Below, one piece after another: positions 1-8,351 of a DNA stretch of 64,000 nucleotides (within the stretch, counting starts at the first letter, position 1; each line of letters opens with the position of its first letter). Both the position numbers and the translations under genes were made by a program. The notes below the pieces were generated by a model. That model saw only the letters and a program-made list of their open reading frames with translations, did no database searches and was not told the origin of the DNA. Origin of the DNA: Deltaproteobacteria bacterium (GTDB lineage: Bacteria; Myxococcota_A; Polyangia; Nannocystales; Nannocystaceae); contig JADJEE010000012.1 of assembly GCA_016709225.1 (NCBI GenBank), positions 1,612,001 to 1,676,000 of the forward strand, written 5' to 3'.

Positions 1-357
1 GACGTGTCGAACCGCGACCTGCAGAAGCTCGACAAGCAGTGGACCCGCGCCAAGGGCTTCGACGGCTTCGCGCCGCTGGGTTCGTTCATCCGCGTGCACG
101 GCGGTGCAGCCCCGCCCGCCGACGCGCGCATCCAAGGCTTCGTCGACGACGCGCTGCGACAGGACGCGCCGCTGTCGGACATGATCTTCGACATTCCGTA
201 CGTGCTCGCGTACGTCGCCGCTTGCATGACGCTCGAGCCGGGCGACCTGATCTTCACCGGCACGCCGGAGGGCGTCAGCGCGCTCGCGCCGGGCTGCGTG
301 ACCGCGGTCGGCATGACCGGCTTCGAGCTCGGTCGCCTGGCGACCCCCGTGCGGTAG
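1..357 (+). CDS. Fumarylacetoacetate hydrolase (FAH) family protein, C-terminal part
   Basis: The reading frame is open at the window edge, so the N-terminus is missing. The 118 visible residues start with DVSNRDLQ, which matches the conserved NDVS-x-RD-x-Q segment of FAH-fold hydrolases and isomerases. They continue to a GDLIFTGTPEGVSAL block, the family's C-terminal active-site loop, and end normally after a short beta segment. Family members (fumarylpyruvate hydrolase, 2-oxo-hept-3-ene-dioate hydratase and others) act on 2-oxo acids of aromatic catabolism with a divalent metal. Which substrate applies cannot be read from this fragment. The TAG stop lies directly against the palindromic element that follows. 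Confidence 0.85.
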   Translation, partial: DVSNRDLQKLDKQWTRAKGFDGFAPLGSFIRVHGGAAPPADARIQGFVDDALRQDAPLSDMIFDIPYVLAYVAACMTLEPGDLIFTGTPEGVSALAPGCVTAVGMTGFELGRLATPVR

Positions 358-534
358 CGGGCTAGTACCTCGACACAGCGATAGTGACGGGCCATAACAC
401 CGCCCTGACCGCGCCTCGCTGCGTTGCCGCGCCTTGAAAATACGCCCGGTATTCCGGCGGCACGGCGCCTTGCGGAGTCGCGGCCATGACGGCGTTCTGA
501 CCCATCACTATCGCTGTGTCGAGGTACTAGCCCG
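358..534. repeat. 177-bp near-perfect palindromic (MITE-like) element
   Basis: The whole interval is one large inverted repeat centred at about 446. The outer arms (358-390 and 502-534) are complementary over about 33 bp with one mismatch and contain the shared core CTCGACACAGCGATAGTGA. Complementarity continues with scattered mismatches to a tight central hairpin AATAC-GCCCG-GTATT (439-453). It sits exactly between two convergent genes, and the last codons and TAG stop of the minus-strand sigma gene lie inside the right arm. It has no coding capacity. It could be a non-autonomous transposable element, a dispersed palindromic repeat or a bidirectional terminator. No second copy was noticed in this window. 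Confidence 0.8.
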
Positions 535-1279
535 AGATCAGCCGCTCGAGCTCGTCGTCGAGCATGCGCACGACCGGCAGGCTGCGGTACAGGCTGCCCA
601 TGTCGCGGCGCGGGCCATCGGCGTCGTGCGGCTCGTGGGGGATGTCGAGCCCGTGCGGCGGCGCCTTGACGAAGTTGGCCTCCATCGCGATGAGCAGGCG
701 ACCGGTGCAGGTGCACGGGTTCTGGTTGTCGACGTGGGTGCAGCGCGGCGTGAGGTAGTCTTCGACGCGCTTGCGTGCGCGGGTGAGGCGCACGCGGTAG
801 GCGCTCTCCTTGATGTTGAGCAGGTCGGCGGCCTCGACCGGGCCGAAGCCCATGAGGTCGGTGAGCACGAACGAGACCCGCACGCCCGGCGGCAGGCACG
901 ACAGCGTCGCCGTCAGACAGGTGCGCTTGAGCTCCCACAGCATCGTGTGCAGGCGCGCCGGATCGCCGCCCAGCGGACCACCGGTGAGATCGATGGGCCG
1001 CGTGATGTCGCTGCGCAGGATCTCGTCGAGGCCTTCGAAGCTGTAGTCGGACTTGCGGCCGAGCGACTCCTCGAGCGATCGCGCGAGCAGCCCGAGCAGC
1101 GCGTCGCTGGGCTTGGGCGCCGACAGGAACTTCTCGTCGCCCTGGGCCCGCGCGTCGACCACGAGCTGACGCACCGCCGTCTGGGCCTCCTCACGGCTTC
1201 CGCACATGTGATACGCGAACGCGTACAAGCGGGGGAGTTCGCTGCGCAGAAGCTGCTGGAAGCTCGTTGAATCGGGCAT
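527..1279 (-). CDS. ECF-type RNA polymerase sigma factor with Cys/His C-terminal extension
   Basis: A 250-residue sigma-70-family protein. Residues 1-110 form a region-2-like helical segment (LPRLYAFAYHMCGSREEAQ). Residues 120-180 form a region-4 helix-turn-helix (GFGPVEAADLLNIKESAYRVRL, part shown as GFGPVEAADLLNIKE). After region 4 comes a Cys/His cluster, CTHVDNQNPCTC, that looks able to bind metal; such tails occur in some ECF groups where they act as built-in sensors. It lies 21 bp downstream of gshB on the same strand, so the two are probably co-transcribed. That raises the idea of redox or thiol-linked control, which is inference. The stop codon lies inside the palindromic element. Confidence 0.75.
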   Translation of the reverse strand: MPDSTSFQQLLRSELPRLYAFAYHMCGSREEAQTAVRQLVVDARAQGDEKFLSAPKPSDALLGLLARSLEESLGRKSDYSFEGLDEILRSDITRPIDLTGGPLGGDPARLHTMLWELKRTCLTATLSCLPPGVRVSFVLTDLMGFGPVEAADLLNIKESAYRVRLTRARKRVEDYLTPRCTHVDNQNPCTCTGRLLIAMEANFVKAPPHGLDIPHEPHDADGPRRDMGSLYRSLPVVRMLDDELERLISG

Positions 1280-1300
1280 CGGTACGCTCGGCCAACAGTG

Positions 1301-2260
1301 TCACTTCTTGGCGGTGTAGCCAAGCTTTCGTTCGAGGGCCGCCCAGAAGCGGGCCTGCATCGTGTCGTCGTCACGGAGGCCACCGAGTTGGTTGATCTCC
1401 TGCATCCCGGTTGGGCTGGTCACGTTGATTTCCGTGAGCAGGCCGCCAATGACATCGATTCCGACGAAGAACTGCCCTGCTTCGCGCAAGACCGGCCCCA
1501 CGCGCGAGCAGATCGCGCGATCGGCCGCATCGAGCTCGGTGACGACCGGCCGACCGCCGGCGTGGAAGTTGTTGCGAAGCTCGCCGCTCGCAGGCACGCG
1601 CAGCACCGCGCCGATCGGCTCACCGTCGACCAAGAGGATGCGCTTGTCACCGACACTGGCGGCCGGGATGTACTGCTGGGCGATGGTCCAGCGGGTGCCG
1701 TCGGCGGTTGCGAGCTCGAACAGGCTGCCGAGGTTGGGATCGTCGGCGCGGGCCAGCAGCACCTCGCGGCCGCCGAAGCCGAACACCGGCTTCACGATCA
1801 TCGCACCGCCGAGCAGCTCGAGCGTCCGTCGCAGCTCCGCGGGATCGCGGACCACGTGGGTCTTGGGCGTGAGATCGGCGAACGCCGCCGTCGACAGCTT
1901 CTCGTTGAAGTCGCGCAGGCCCGAGGGCGCGTTGAAGACCGCCGTACCCGCGCGATCGAGGATCCACGTCGCGGTCAGGTAGCCCTGATCGAACGGCGGG
2001 TCCTTGCGCATGAGCACCACGCCGAACTCCGCCATCGATCGCCACTGGACCTCGCCCCGCACGGTCCGCAACGGGGCCTCGGGCGCCATCGCCACCGCGG
2101 TCGCGCGCACGTGGGCCTGGGCCTCGCGCAGCACCAGATCCGAGAGCATCGCCACGTACGGGCGATGTCCGCGTCGGATCGCTTCGTCGATCATCACCAG
2201 GGTCGAGTCCGCACGGGGTGCGAACGACTCCGGCGGATCGCAGACGAACAGAACATCCAT
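1301..2260 (-). CDS. gshB: Glutathione synthetase (GshB-type ATP-grasp)
   Basis: Encodes 319 residues, the usual length for GshB (E. coli 316). It joins gamma-glutamylcysteine and glycine using ATP. Family hallmarks are the N-terminal DVLFVCDPPESFAPRADST, the ATP-grasp segment MIVKPVFGFGGREVLL, and the C-terminal FVGIDVIGGLLTEINVTSPTGMQEI. The start was set at the ATG beginning MDVLFVCD because the family begins there; the open frame extends 53 Arg-rich residues further upstream without similarity. No gshA is visible in the window. The gene is probably co-transcribed with the downstream ECF sigma factor and divergent from the 2397-5363 operon. Confidence 0.9.
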   Translation of the reverse strand: MDVLFVCDPPESFAPRADSTLVMIDEAIRRGHRPYVAMLSDLVLREAQAHVRATAVAMAPEAPLRTVRGEVQWRSMAEFGVVLMRKDPPFDQGYLTATWILDRAGTAVFNAPSGLRDFNEKLSTAAFADLTPKTHVVRDPAELRRTLELLGGAMIVKPVFGFGGREVLLARADDPNLGSLFELATADGTRWTIAQQYIPAASVGDKRILLVDGEPIGAVLRVPASGELRNNFHAGGRPVVTELDAADRAICSRVGPVLREAGQFFVGIDVIGGLLTEINVTSPTGMQEINQLGGLRDDDTMQARFWAALERKLGYTAKK

Positions 2261-2354
2261 GGACGCTCGCTTTCGGCGCAGCATCCCATGCGGACCATGC
2301 TTGGGGAACCCGCCCGATCGACCCGCCCGCGGCGACGCGCGATCGGATGGTTTC

Positions 2355-2384
2355 TTGGATCGACGCGGACGGCCTCGGTAGGAT
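2355..2384 (+). promoter_or_regulatory. Putative sigma-70-like promoter of the 2397-5363 operon
   Basis: TTGGAT (2355-2360) and TAGGAT (2379-2384) are separated by 18 bp. Transcription would start around 2390, giving only a few bases before the GTG at 2397. This is pattern matching only. Confidence 0.35.
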
Positions 2385-2396
2385 ACGGGCCTACAA

Positions 2397-2948
2397 GTGT
2401 CGGCGGCCGCGAAACGCACCGGGACCCGAGACCCACGCCCGCGCGGTCAGGCGCGCGTGGTCGCGACGCCGCGGCGATCGACCCGCACCGGCGCCGGTGC
2501 GATGCCGCCACCGGCGTGGGCGAAGGTCTCGCGCATTCGGCTGATCCGTCGCGAGGTCCGCGAGACGCTCTCGGCGGGCGCGCTCGATCTCCTGCTCGAG
2601 CACGCCGAGGTCGTGATCGAAGGAAGTCACGAGCTCGGTGAGTCGCGACCCGGTCCGCGACAGGTGTTCGCGACGGTGATGATCACGATCGATCTCCCGC
2701 GCTGCGCCAACCGATTCCGCGAGCCACCCGATGCCGCGACCGCCGAGCGCATCGCCGAGCTGCTGCGCGACGCCACCGTGCTACGCCCGCGACTGGTCGC
2801 GCTCGCACGCCCACGACTGGCCGAGCTCGCCGAGCTCGCGCCCGACGCGCTCGATCTCTCGCTGGAAATCCATGTCCGTGCCGACGGCGTGCGCGTGCTG
2901 ATCGACGGCGATCTGGCGGGCTGGCCACGCGCGCACCGACGGGGTTAG
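2397..2948 (+). CDS. Hypothetical protein, first gene of MerR/GH3 operon
   Basis: 183 residues from a GTG start; an ATG 35 codons in (MPPPAWAKVSRIRLIRREVR) is an alternative start that would remove a basic, disordered N-terminus. The rest reads as a soluble mixed alpha/beta protein: a helix around SAGALDLLLEHAEVVIEG, a beta strand FATVMITIDLPRC, and two predicted amphipathic helices. No family was recognised. It lies 19 bp ahead of the MerR-TPR gene on the same strand, so it is probably in that operon. Codon usage is high GC3 like its neighbours. Confidence 0.55.
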   Translation: MSAAAKRTGTRDPRPRGQARVVATPRRSTRTGAGAMPPPAWAKVSRIRLIRREVRETLSAGALDLLLEHAEVVIEGSHELGESRPGPRQVFATVMITIDLPRCANRFREPPDAATAERIAELLRDATVLRPRLVALARPRLAELAELAPDALDLSLEIHVRADGVRVLIDGDLAGWPRAHRRG

Positions 2949-2967
2949 CCTGGGGATCCTCCGAAGC

Positions 2968-3960
2968 ATGAGCGTTGGCGCCTCCATCGATCTTCCCGAC
3001 ATCGAACCCAGCGAGCCCGGTGGCTACGGCGTTCGCGAGGTCGCACGACTCTTCGCCGTGCCCGAGCATCGCCTGCGTTACTGGTCGCAGACCGGCTTCA
3101 TCGTGCCGTCGCTGCGCATCGAGGGCCGCTCGCTGTACAGCTTCCGCGATCTCATCGCGGTGAAGGTCGCCAAGGCGCTGGTCGACGAGGGCGCGAGTCT
3201 GCGTCGCATCCGTCGCTCGTTGTCGACGCTGCGCGCGAACCTGCCCGGCATCGACACCTCGCTGTCGCGTCTGCGCATCCGCTGCGATCAGGACCGCGTG
3301 TTGGTCGACGAGGGCGAGCACAGCTTCGAGGCCGAGAGCGGCCAGCTGGTGCTCGACTTCGCGGTGTCGAGCCTGCACGAGCAGGCCGCGCGCGTGCTGG
3401 CGATGCCCAGCAACCCGGAGCACGGCGAGCCGACCTCCGCCCACGACTGGTTCCTGCGCGGCTGCGAGCTCGAGCGCGAGCGCGATGGTGCGCCCGGCGA
3501 TCTCGCGGGCCTGGCCGCGGCGCGCCACGCCTACGAGACCGCGATCGGCCTCGATCCGGCGCTGGCCGCCGCGTGGACCAACCTCGGCGGCCTGCTGGCC
3601 GAGCTCGGCGACACCGAGGCCGCGCGCGAGCACTTCGAGATCGCGCTGCAGCACGATCCCGATCAGGCCGAGGCGCAGTGCAACCTCGCGGAGCTGACGC
3701 TGCAGGCCGGTGATACCGAGGCCGCGATCTCGGCCTACCGTCAGGTCCTGCGCACGCAGCCCGACTGGGTCGAGGCCCACTATGGTCTGGCGCGCGCGCT
3801 GCTGCAGGTCGGCGGCAAGCTGCAGGCGCTGGCGCACCTCGAGCGCTACGTCGCGGCGGTGGCCGCGGTCGCGCCGGAGCTCCGCGACGACGCGCTCGAG
3901 GCCCGTCGCGAGTGCGCGGCCCAGGTCGCGCTCGAGCTGCGCGACGAACTGCAGCCGTGA
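2968..3960 (+). CDS. MerR-family DNA-binding protein fused to TPR repeats
   Basis: 330 residues. Residues 19-95 form a MerR-type winged helix (YGVREVARLFAVPEHRLRYW, then SLYSFRDLIAVKVAKALVDE). The C-terminal half (about 160-320) holds tetratricopeptide repeats with typical A-W-x-N-L-G and A-E-A-x-x-N-L spacing. MerR proteins bind spaced dyads and bend promoter DNA; the usual effector-binding domain is replaced here by a protein-interaction TPR array, which suggests that a partner protein rather than a small ligand controls it. Its TGA overlaps the GTG start of the GH3-like gene (GTGA), so the two are translationally coupled. Confidence 0.8.
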   Translation: MSVGASIDLPDIEPSEPGGYGVREVARLFAVPEHRLRYWSQTGFIVPSLRIEGRSLYSFRDLIAVKVAKALVDEGASLRRIRRSLSTLRANLPGIDTSLSRLRIRCDQDRVLVDEGEHSFEAESGQLVLDFAVSSLHEQAARVLAMPSNPEHGEPTSAHDWFLRGCELERERDGAPGDLAGLAAARHAYETAIGLDPALAAAWTNLGGLLAELGDTEAAREHFEIALQHDPDQAEAQCNLAELTLQAGDTEAAISAYRQVLRTQPDWVEAHYGLARALLQVGGKLQALAHLERYVAAVAAVAPELRDDALEARRECAAQVALELRDELQP

Positions 3961-5363
3961 CCCGCGAAATCGCGACGCGCGCGCGCGAACAGGCGCTCGT
4001 GCGAACGCTCGAGCAGCTCGGCCCCACCCGCGTGGGCCAGCGCCTGGGCCTGGGCCGCATCGCGTCGCTGGCCGACTTCCGGGCCAGCGTGCCGATCTTC
4101 GACCGGGCCCGCCACGAGCGGGACATCGAGAATCCGCTCGGCTTCGGCGTGATCGACGACGCCGAGAGCGGCGCGATGTCGTTGGCCGGCGCCACGCTCG
4201 AGCGCGAGCAGGTGATCGCGGTGTGGCGCGAGCGACTGGGTGCGGCCCCGATCGCGCGGGTCGCCTCGCTGCACGCCCACGGCGCCGATCCGCTGGCCGA
4301 GCGAACCCTGCGCGACGATCTGCGGGGGTTGGGCGGCGAGCTGTTCCACCTCGACCGCCTCGACGACGCGCCGCGTGTGCTCGAGCGCCTGCGCGCGTTC
4401 GATCCCGACGTGCTGGTCGTGCCCAGCGCGCTGACGTGCGCATGGTTGCAACGGGTGCAGCGCATGCCGCTGCGCCGCATGTTTCCGGGCTTGCGTGGGG
4501 TGCTGTGCCAGCACGATCTCTCGCGCCCACCGCAGACCGGCGTGTCGGTCCACGCGATCGGATGGTTCTTCCGCGGCCTGCGATGTGCGGTGCCGAGCCT
4601 GCGCGCCCCGCAGGACTCGATCACGCTCGCGGTCGGCACCCAGCTGCTCGAGCTGCTGCCGTACTCGAACCCCGAGGACGACGGTCGTCGCATCTACGCC
4701 GAGCGAACGATCCTGCCCGAACAGGCGCTGCTCGGGCATCGCTACGAGGTCGTGGTGTCGTCGCCCCTGGGCATGCTGCGACTGCGCACCGAGCAGCACG
4801 TGCGCGTGGTCGGCTTCGATCCGCCGACCCACGCGGCGCCGCACCCCCGGGTTCGCGTGGTGCGACTATCGACGCCGCCACCCGATGTCGCCCTCGAGGG
4901 ATGCACGGTCGCCGGCGCGTGGCTCACGGCGTCGGTGCGTCAGGCCCTGGCGCCCGAAGATCCCGCGCTCGTCAGCGCCGAGATCGGCCCCGATCCGCAG
5001 AGCCTCGCGTTCGTGCCGTCGCCGCCGTCGTCGTCGAGTCGGCTCGGCGATCCGTTTGGTGAGACCGAGCTGTCGCCGCGCTCGCTGCAGGGCAACGAGG
5101 GCACCCGCCGCCCCCGCGCACTGCTGTGTCGCATCGAGCTGCAGGGCTTCGTGCGGCCGGAGCTGGCGCGTCGGCTGTCGACCCGCATCGACGACAACCT
5201 CCGCCTGCGCTCACCGGCGTACGCGTGGTTGCGCGAGCGCTCCGAGCTCGACGCACCACGGGTGATCGTGCTCGCGGCCGGCACCGCAGCGTCGGAGACC
5301 GAACGCCGCGTCACCGAGCTCGCGACCGGCGTGTGGACCCCCGACGTGCGCGTGATCGCTTGA
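3957..5363 (+). CDS. GH3-like (auxin-responsive promoter family) acyl-adenylase-related protein
   Basis: 468 residues from the GTG that overlaps the previous stop codon. The order of segments resembles GH3 proteins: N-terminal GRIASLADFRASVPIFDRAR, and a C-terminal GHRYEVVVSSPLGMLRLRTE followed by VRVVGF, which corresponds to the GLYRYRxGDVVxVxGF block of GH3. GH3 enzymes adenylate carboxylic acids and conjugate them to amino acids. The region that should carry the Ser/Thr/Gly-rich nucleotide loop reads AESGAMSLAGATLE and is not a clear match, so catalytic activity is uncertain. The family call is from remembered motifs and needs a profile search. Confidence 0.55.
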   Translation: MTREIATRAREQALVRTLEQLGPTRVGQRLGLGRIASLADFRASVPIFDRARHERDIENPLGFGVIDDAESGAMSLAGATLEREQVIAVWRERLGAAPIARVASLHAHGADPLAERTLRDDLRGLGGELFHLDRLDDAPRVLERLRAFDPDVLVVPSALTCAWLQRVQRMPLRRMFPGLRGVLCQHDLSRPPQTGVSVHAIGWFFRGLRCAVPSLRAPQDSITLAVGTQLLELLPYSNPEDDGRRIYAERTILPEQALLGHRYEVVVSSPLGMLRLRTEQHVRVVGFDPPTHAAPHPRVRVVRLSTPPPDVALEGCTVAGAWLTASVRQALAPEDPALVSAEIGPDPQSLAFVPSPPSSSSRLGDPFGETELSPRSLQGNEGTRRPRALLCRIELQGFVRPELARRLSTRIDDNLRLRSPAYAWLRERSELDAPRVIVLAAGTAASETERRVTELATGVWTPDVRVIA

Positions 5364-5374
5364 GCCCGCCGCGC

Positions 5375-5388
5375 GGCTCGCTCGAGCC
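5375..5388. terminator. Small hairpin between convergent genes
   Basis: GGCTCG-CT-CGAGCC forms a perfect 6-bp stem immediately after the GH3-like stop and touching the stop of the convergent endopeptidase gene. It lacks a T-run. Possible bidirectional terminator. Confidence 0.35.
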
Positions 5389-5657
5389 TACTTGCAGTAC
5401 TTCCGGCCCGGGTGTGCCGGCTTGGCCCAGGCCGCGCGTCGATCGAGGAACGCGACCACGTCGGCGTGCATGGGCCCGGCCTTCTCGCGCGCCTCCTCGA
5501 CGCTGGTGAGCTTGGGCCGCTTGGTCTTGCGCTTGCCCGGCGCCACCACGGCGGCGCCCTGCGACTTCAGCAACGCGCGCTGCCAGGGGTAGATCGGCGC
5601 CACGTCGTTGCAGCCGCCAGCGATGTCCTGCGCGGTGCAGAACACACGGATGTGCAT
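5388..5657 (-). CDS. Penicillin-insensitive murein endopeptidase-like, C-terminal piece (split by frameshift)
   Basis: This frame begins MHIRVFC, in the middle of the zinc-binding HxH motif of MepA-type (M74) endopeptidases, and runs to a normal basic C-terminus. It is not an independent gene. It is the continuation of the minus-strand gene at 5567-6457 in a different frame. Adding one base in the GGGG run at 5669-5672 (plus strand) would join the two as RFP-HDDHMHIR, restoring the catalytic motif. Confidence 0.75.
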   Translation of the reverse strand: MHIRVFCTAQDIAGGCNDVAPIYPWQRALLKSQGAAVVAPGKRKTKRPKLTSVEEAREKAGPMHADVVAFLDRRAAWAKPAHPGRKYCK

Positions 5658-6457
5658 GTGATCGTCGTGGGGAACCGCGGCTGACAGGTGACGTCGGCGA
5701 AGCGCTGCACGATCTCGGCCGGCGCCTTTGCGCGCTTGGCCTCGGCCAGCAGCAGCGTGCGTAGGTGCTCGACGATGAAGATCTGCTGCACCTGCAGGGT
5801 CTCGTCGGCCAGCAACACCGCGACGAATGCCCAGGTGCGCGGCAGATCGATCGACAGCGGCACGTCGTCGTCGGCGATCGCGAGGTCTTTGTAGTCGGTG
5901 CCGTTGCCCTCGGGATCGAGTGGCACCGCCTTGCCCTCGGCGGGGGTGCCGTCTTCGTGCAGCAGATAGAACATCACGTCCGCGTCACGACCGGCGCGAT
6001 GCGAGCCGTGGCCGACGATCTCGCCACCCTCGGGCATGCCGATGTCGCCGAAGGTCAGCGTCGAGCCGGGCAGCTGCTCGTGCACCGCGACTGCGGCACG
6101 CACGAGCGCGGCGACCAGCTCGACCGTGCCGTGGCGACGCTCGGGCTTCTTGCGCGGCGAGAAGCGGTAGCCGGGGCCCGAGAGCGGCAGCGGCACACCG
6201 CCCTCGAGTGCGCCCTCGTTGGGGCTGCCGATCGAGGTCGAGTGGGACGGATCGAGCGTGAGCGGATCGGGCCCGCCACCGGGGACCTCGGGGGGTGCCG
6301 GCACCGGCGCGGGCTCGGGTTGCGTCGCCGCGGCCACCGGAACCGGCGCCGGCTCGGCCTCGGGGGCCTTGGCGCCGGCCCGCGCGGGCTCGGGCCGGTC
6401 GCACGCGATCGCACCGGCGGCCAACAGGAGCATGCAAACTCGCCCATGCGCGTGCAC
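5567..6457 (-). CDS. Penicillin-insensitive murein endopeptidase-like lipoprotein, N-terminal piece (frameshifted)
   Basis: Encodes a likely lipoprotein: from a GTG at 6457, the signal VHAHGRVCMLLLAAGAIAC ends in a lipobox. It is followed by a Pro/Ala/Glu-rich linker and then an M74 endopeptidase domain with GHGSHRAGRDADVMFYLL, the S/HxxGxAxD-type zinc-binding segment. MepA-like enzymes cleave D-Ala-meso-DAP cross-links in peptidoglycan. After FADVTCQPRFP the frame shifts and the last residues (TTITCTSV onward) are out-of-frame noise. The true C-terminus is at 5388-5657. A TTG at 6493 is an alternative start. Confidence 0.75.
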   Translation of the reverse strand: MHAHGRVCMLLLAAGAIACDRPEPARAGAKAPEAEPAPVPVAAATQPEPAPVPAPPEVPGGGPDPLTLDPSHSTSIGSPNEGALEGGVPLPLSGPGYRFSPRKKPERRHGTVELVAALVRAAVAVHEQLPGSTLTFGDIGMPEGGEIVGHGSHRAGRDADVMFYLLHEDGTPAEGKAVPLDPEGNGTDYKDLAIADDDVPLSIDLPRTWAFVAVLLADETLQVQQIFIVEHLRTLLLAEAKRAKAPAEIVQRFADVTCQPRFPTTITCTSVCSAPRRTSLAAATTWRRSTPGSARC

Positions 6458-6532
6458 GACGAAATCGTGCGCCGGCGGTGGGGGGTCACGCAAGGAATCG
6501 TCGCGCGTTCGGGTGCTTCGTCAGGGCGGCGT

Positions 6533-8155
6533 TCAGGTCGCGATCGGCAGCGCGAAGCGCATGCGCGGCGGCGCGGGGGTCGGCGCAGCGGTCGGCGCGA
6601 CACCACTGGCCCGCTCGCGACGCACCGCCGCGAGGGCGCGTTCGACCATCGGCAACACGTCCTCCTGCGTGTAGCGCAGGAAGTGCTCGCCCTGGATCGC
6701 CTTCTCGAACGCCCACGCGACGTGGCCTGGCGAGCGGCGCAGCACCTTGGTCAGCAGCGCCCAGAAGATCCTGCGGCGCGGGCTCTTGACGCCGAGGTGC
6801 CACACCGAGCGCAGCAGGATGCGCTCCCAGCCCGCGCGCAGCCGCGGGCTGCTGGCCCGCACCGGCGTGCGCTCGAGGTACGCCATGCACCGTCGCAGAT
6901 AGCCCTCGACCGAGTACAGCTCGCGCATGAGCGCCGCGTAGCCCGACAGCAGGGTTTCCTCGTCCATGGCGGTCACGAAGTTGGGCCGCCCGAATGCGTC
7001 GCCCATGAAGCCGGTGCGCAGGCGGCCTTCGGCGCCGAGCCGTCGCCACAGCGCGGTGCCGGGCAGCGCCGTGAGCATGCCGATCATCGCCAGGGGAATC
7101 GGCGCATCGGCGAGGAACTCGCGCTGGATCTCGAACGCACCGACGTCGTCGGTATCGAAGCCGACGATGAAGCCGCCCATCACCTCGAGGCCGGCACGCG
7201 TCAACATGTCGACCGCTTCGACCAGATCGAGCTTGAGGTTCTGTCGCTTCTTGGCCGCCGCCAACGACACGCCGGACGGCGTCTCGATGCCGAGGAACAC
7301 CGACGAGAAGCCGGCGGTGACCATCTGCGCCACCACCTCGGTCTCCTTCGCGAGGTTGACGCTGGCCTCGGTGTAGAGCTCGTACGGCGTGCCACGTGCG
7401 CGCTGCCACGCGGTCAGCTCGGGCAGCAGCTTGCGGACCTCGCGGAGGTTGCCGATGAAGTTGTCGTCGACCACGAACACCGAGCCGCGCCAACCCAGCT
7501 CGTACAGGCGGTCGAGCTCGCCGAGCACCTGCGCGGGCGTCTTCATGCGTGGCAGCCGACCGAAGATCTCGATGATGTCGCAGAACTCGCAGGTGAAGGG
7601 GCAACCGCGCGAGTACTGCACCGACATGCTGGTGTACTCCTGCATGCGCAGCAGCTCGTAGCGCGGCACCGGCGAGCGCTTCACGTCGGGTCGCGCCGAC
7701 TTGTCGAGATCGACGCGGCGCTGCTCGCCCGCAGGCGCGTGTGCGGCGGGTCGCTGCGCCTCGATCAGCGCCAGCAGCTCGGCCTCGCGGCCTTCGACCT
7801 CGCCGCCGAAGATCGCGTCGGCCTCGGGGAAGGTCTCGGGCGCGGTCGTCGGCCCAGGGCCACCAACGACGGCGCGCTTGCCCAGGGCGTGCGCGCGGCG
7901 GATCACCTCGCGCATCGAATCGCCCTGGATGTGCATGCCGCCGACCAGCACGACATCGGCCCACTGCAGGGCCTCGTCGTCGAGCGACTGCACGTTCATG
8001 TCGACCAGCCGGAGCCGCCACGCGCTGGGTAGCACCGCCGCCATGGTCACCAGCCCCAGCGGCGGTAGCGAGGCGCGCTTGCCCGCGATTCGCAGGCCGT
8101 ATTCGATGCCCCAGTACGTCTTGGGGAACTGTGCATAGACGAGCAGCGCGCGCAT
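6533..8155 (-). CDS. B12-binding-domain radical SAM protein (DUF4070 / HpnP-like)
   Basis: 540 residues from the ATG of MRALLVYAQFPKTYWG. The N-terminal 150 residues are a cobalamin-binding Rossmann domain (PPLGLVTMAAVLP, DVVLVGGMHIQ, VVGGPGPT). The radical SAM core follows with YSRGCPFTCEFCDIIE, the CxxxCxxC cluster that binds the 4Fe-4S centre, then FVVDDNFIGN and SSVFLGIETP. The C-terminal part resembles DUF4070. Close relatives include HpnP, the hopanoid C-2 methylase, but the same architecture is used by other methylases, so the substrate is left open. The longer open frame upstream of this ATG has no family similarity. Confidence 0.8.
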   Translation of the reverse strand: MRALLVYAQFPKTYWGIEYGLRIAGKRASLPPLGLVTMAAVLPSAWRLRLVDMNVQSLDDEALQWADVVLVGGMHIQGDSMREVIRRAHALGKRAVVGGPGPTTAPETFPEADAIFGGEVEGREAELLALIEAQRPAAHAPAGEQRRVDLDKSARPDVKRSPVPRYELLRMQEYTSMSVQYSRGCPFTCEFCDIIEIFGRLPRMKTPAQVLGELDRLYELGWRGSVFVVDDNFIGNLREVRKLLPELTAWQRARGTPYELYTEASVNLAKETEVVAQMVTAGFSSVFLGIETPSGVSLAAAKKRQNLKLDLVEAVDMLTRAGLEVMGGFIVGFDTDDVGAFEIQREFLADAPIPLAMIGMLTALPGTALWRRLGAEGRLRTGFMGDAFGRPNFVTAMDEETLLSGYAALMRELYSVEGYLRRCMAYLERTPVRASSPRLRAGWERILLRSVWHLGVKSPRRRIFWALLTKVLRRSPGHVAWAFEKAIQGEHFLRYTQEDVLPMVERALAAVRRERASGVAPTAAPTPAPPRMRFALPIAT

Positions 8156-8351
8156 CGGTCGACCGTAGCAAGCCGCGCCCGCGGCGACTGTCGCGGTTCG
8201 GTCGCCGCGGCTGATCGTCTGCACACCCACGGTGAAGGCGGGCGCCAGCGCCCGCGCCGGTCATCGCCCTCCGGCTTGTCACGGATTCGCGGGCCCCTGC
8301 GTTGGTGGGGCGCCGCGACGCTTCCACCCCCCGCGGCGAAAGGGTTCCGCC

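Noticed and set aside
5765..8032. Plus-strand open frame antisense to the endopeptidase and radical SAM genes
   Set aside because: Antisense shadow; the radical SAM cluster on the minus strand is decisive.
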